Below, in pieces: positions 13,493 to 15,202 of a DNA stretch of 15,202 nt. The position numbers and the translations under genes were made by a program. The notes beneath the pieces were generated by a model that did no database searches, was not told where the DNA came from, and saw nothing but the letters and a program-made list of their open reading frames with translations. Source of the stretch: Thermohalobaculum sp038524325 (GTDB taxonomy: Bacteria; Pseudomonadota; Alphaproteobacteria; Rhodobacterales; Rhodobacteraceae); NCBI GenBank assembly GCA_038524325.1, contig JBCBIS010000096.1, positions 1 to 15,202 of the forward strand, read 5' to 3'. Position 1 is the first letter of the stretch; every line of letters starts with the position of its first letter.

Positions 13493-13936
13493 ATGGAGAG
13501 ACCCGCCATGCAATTGGACCAACACGAGATCGACCTGATCCGGCGGACCCATGACGACCTGTGCGACCGGCTGGATGGCGTGTCCGAGCAGTTCTATCAC
13601 AACCTGTTCGCGCGGGCGCCCGGGCTGAGGGCGATGTTCCGCAGCGATCTGGGCGATCAGGGCATGCGCTTCATGACCGCGATCGGGACCGTGGTGAACT
13701 ATCTCGACTCGCCCGAGCGGCTGGCCGACCGGTTGCAGGATCTGGGCGAGGGGCATGCGGCGCTGGGCGTCAGCCGGCTGCATTACGACCCGATGCGCGA
13801 TGCGTTGCTCCAGACCTTTCACGACACGCTGGGCCCGGCCTGGAGTGACGATGCCGAGGCTGCGTGGCGCCATGCCTTCGATCAGGTCGCCGACCGGATG
13901 GCCTCGATCTCCGAGCAGACGGCCCGCTCGGCTTGA
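13493..13936 (+). CDS. Single-domain globin (bacterial haemoglobin-like)
   Basis: This is a heme protein of the bacterial haemoglobin/flavohaemoglobin globin-domain type, expected to bind oxygen or detoxify nitric oxide. The product is 147 aa and consists of the globin fold only; there is no FAD/NAD reductase domain. The visible pattern is FYHNLFARAPGLRAMF with the B10 tyrosine Tyr35 and CD1 phenylalanine Phe49, and the proximal (F8) histidine His88 in GEGHAALGVSRLHY, aligning with Vitreoscilla haemoglobin His85. Two starts are possible: ATG 13493 with AAGGA 7 nt upstream, or ATG 13508 (MQLDQHEI, 142 aa) with GGAG 9 nt upstream. The second gives an N-terminus closer to known globins. A perfect FNR-type palindrome lies just upstream. 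The gene is followed by the SGNH gene after 49 nt. Confidence 0.88.
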   Translation: MERPAMQLDQHEIDLIRRTHDDLCDRLDGVSEQFYHNLFARAPGLRAMFRSDLGDQGMRFMTAIGTVVNYLDSPERLADRLQDLGEGHAALGVSRLHYDPMRDALLQTFHDTLGPAWSDDAEAAWRHAFDQVADRMASISEQTARSA

Positions 13937-13985
13937 TCTGGCTGTGACGGGTGGGTAAGGCCTCTCGCACCGAGGAACAGGGCGG

Positions 13986-14606
13986 ATGATCAGGGCGGAG
14001 GCGGGCGTGGCAGAGCTGGTGCTGCTGGGCGACAGCGTGATCGACAACGGCACCTATGTGCAGCCGGGCCAGCCCGATGTCACGGCGCAGATCCAGGCAG
14101 CCCTGCCAGGCTGGCAGGTCACCGGCCGGGCGCTGGATGGCAGCATGGTCGCGCATGTCACCGAAGGGCTGGCCGAGCAGCCTTTGCCCGCGGGCGCGCG
14201 GGCGGTGCTGAGCGTCGGTGGCAACGACGCATTGAACGCGGCGGGTCTGTTGGCGGATCCGCAGGAGATGACCTTCGCCGAGGCGATGATCCGTCTGCAC
14301 GGTCTGCGCGAGCGATTTCGTGCCGGGTATGCCGCTCTCCTCACGCGTTTGCCGGTCCGGAGCCTGGTCTTCACCATCTACAACCCGGCCTTTGCGGGGG
14401 ACGAGGCGGATTTGCAGGTGCCGGCCGAAGGCGCTTTGTCAGCCTTCAACGATGTGATCCAGCAGGAGGCGCTGGCCGCCGGCCATGCCATCCTGGACCT
14501 GCGGCGGCTGTTCGACGATCCCGCCGATTACGCCAATGCGATCGAACCCAGCGCCCAGGGCGGGGCGAAAATCGCTGACCGTGTCGCGGATTGGGTCGGG
14601 GCGTGA
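13986..14606 (+). CDS. SGNH/GDSL-hydrolase-like protein with an altered block V
   Basis: The product is 206 aa with no signal peptide, so it is probably cytosolic. Block I is LVLLGDSVIDNGTYV with the nucleophile candidate Ser17; block II is around VTGRALDGSM (Gly47/Gly52); block III is SVGGND with Asn80. Block V normally reads DxxHP and supplies the catalytic Asp and His. Here the corresponding segment reads YANAIEPSAQGG (182-193), with Glu187 where His is expected and Asn184 where Asp is expected. The protein may use other residues, or be a non-hydrolytic or different-activity member of the superfamily. The ATG at 13986 has GAGGA 9 nt upstream; a GTG at 14007 is an alternative. Its stop overlaps the start of the methyltransferase gene, so the two are probably translated together. 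Confidence 0.82.
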   Translation: MIRAEAGVAELVLLGDSVIDNGTYVQPGQPDVTAQIQAALPGWQVTGRALDGSMVAHVTEGLAEQPLPAGARAVLSVGGNDALNAAGLLADPQEMTFAEAMIRLHGLRERFRAGYAALLTRLPVRSLVFTIYNPAFAGDEADLQVPAEGALSAFNDVIQQEALAAGHAILDLRRLFDDPADYANAIEPSAQGGAKIADRVADWVGA

Positions 14607-15202
14607 CCCTGCGGACCCGCTGGCGCCGCTTTCGGATGGGCATGGCGACGCTGGCAGGGCGGCCGCAGGGCTTTTTTAGCCCCTATCGCTATGCCGGGGC
14701 GGTGCAGCCGACGGTTTATCCCGAGCTGGAGGCACGGTTTCGGGCGGCGGAGCCTCGGATGGCCGAGATCTTGGCGGCGATCGATGCCGCGATGGCGGAT
14801 CTGGTGGGCCTCGACGGCCCTCCGCCGACGCCGCGCTGGCGCCAGCACTGGTTTCCCCGGCTCGACGGGGCGGCGGCCCATGCGATCGTCTCGGCCATGC
14901 GTCCGGCCGAGATTGTCGAGGTCGGGTCCGGCCATTCGACGCGGATGCTGGCCCATGCGGCGGCGTGGATGGGCACGCGGATCACCTGTATCGACCCGCA
15001 GCCCCGGGCGGTGCTCGACGCGCTGGATATCCAGTGGGAGCGCAGGGTGCTCGCGCCCGGGGATGTCGCGCGGTTCGCCAGCCTGCAGGCCGGGGATATC
15101 GCGTTTTTCGACAGCTCGCATCTGCTCTGGCCGGGGTCGGATGTGGATCTGATCCTGAACCGGATCCTGCCGGTGCTGGCGCCGGGCGTGCTGGTGCATC
15201 TG
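14603..15202 (+). CDS. Class I SAM-dependent methyltransferase, N-terminal 200 residues (runs off the right edge)
   Basis: The GTG at 14603 overlaps the TGA of the SGNH gene (GTGA, 4 nt), a typical translational-coupling arrangement. The visible 200 residues have a basic N-terminus and a helical region (about 30-95). SAM-binding motif I is IVEVGSGHSTRML at 104-116, with an acidic motif II region ITCIDPQPRAV (127-137) and motif IV-like IAFFDSSHLLWPGSDVD at 166-182. This resembles the methyltransferase domain 24 group found beside glycan- or surface-related genes. The substrate is unknown. The pairing with an SGNH-like protein suggests the two act on the same, probably small or glycan-type, substrate, but that is inference. 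The C-terminus is outside the window. Confidence 0.85.
   Translation, partial: MTLRTRWRRFRMGMATLAGRPQGFFSPYRYAGAVQPTVYPELEARFRAAEPRMAEILAAIDAAMADLVGLDGPPPTPRWRQHWFPRLDGAAAHAIVSAMRPAEIVEVGSGHSTRMLAHAAAWMGTRITCIDPQPRAVLDALDIQWERRVLAPGDVARFASLQAGDIAFFDSSHLLWPGSDVDLILNRILPVLAPGVLVHL

Overview
The window is GC-rich chromosomal DNA of an alphaproteobacterium, most likely a member of the Rhodobacteraceae. The evidence is the lptF-lptG-lptD-surA gene order, the pepA-holC pair, an NADP isocitrate dehydrogenase of the eukaryote-like class, a TIGR02281-type aspartic protease and a textbook FnrL-type operator. I cannot fix the genus from the sequence. Almost every gene is housekeeping. The accessory interest lies in the spaces between genes.

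Left part (1-5157, minus strand): an outer-membrane assembly operon read right to left. lptF and lptG encode the permease of the LPS export ABC transporter, lptD the outer-membrane LPS translocon, and surA the periplasmic chaperone (cut by the window edge). Spacings are 7, 36 and 51 nt. A 208-bp divergent spacer (5158-5365) separates lptF from pepA.

Middle (5366-8111): pepA (leucyl aminopeptidase) and holC (DNA polymerase III chi subunit) run on the plus strand. They are separated by a perfect 24-bp inverted repeat whose loop carries a G-quadruplex/i-motif sequence and whose right arm overlaps the holC Shine-Dalgarno. After holC comes a 709-bp convergent gap without a credible gene. It is filled by a degenerate tandem array with an exact 28-bp period, organised hierarchically (28, 56, 168 bp). 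This is the most unusual structure in the window. The array begins at the holC stop codon and ends inside the last codons of the opposing gene.

Right-centre (8112-13302, minus strand): reading right to left these are icd, a small four-cysteine lipoprotein of unknown function, ogt (O6-alkylguanine DNA repair) preceded by three tandem 13-bp repeats, a YheS-type ABC-F ATPase, and a membrane-anchored retropepsin-like protease. A perfect 37-nt palindrome lies between ogt and the ABC-F gene.

Right end (13303-15202, plus strand): a single-domain globin, preceded by a perfect FNR/FnrL palindrome that suggests low-oxygen or NO control; a GDSL/SGNH-like protein whose usual Asp/His catalytic block is altered; and a class I SAM methyltransferase that overlaps it by 4 nt and runs off the window.

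No tRNA, rRNA, insertion sequence, CRISPR array or phage gene was seen. I did not recognise a new multi-gene system. The candidates for something undescribed are the nested 28-bp array and the pepA-holC hairpin.
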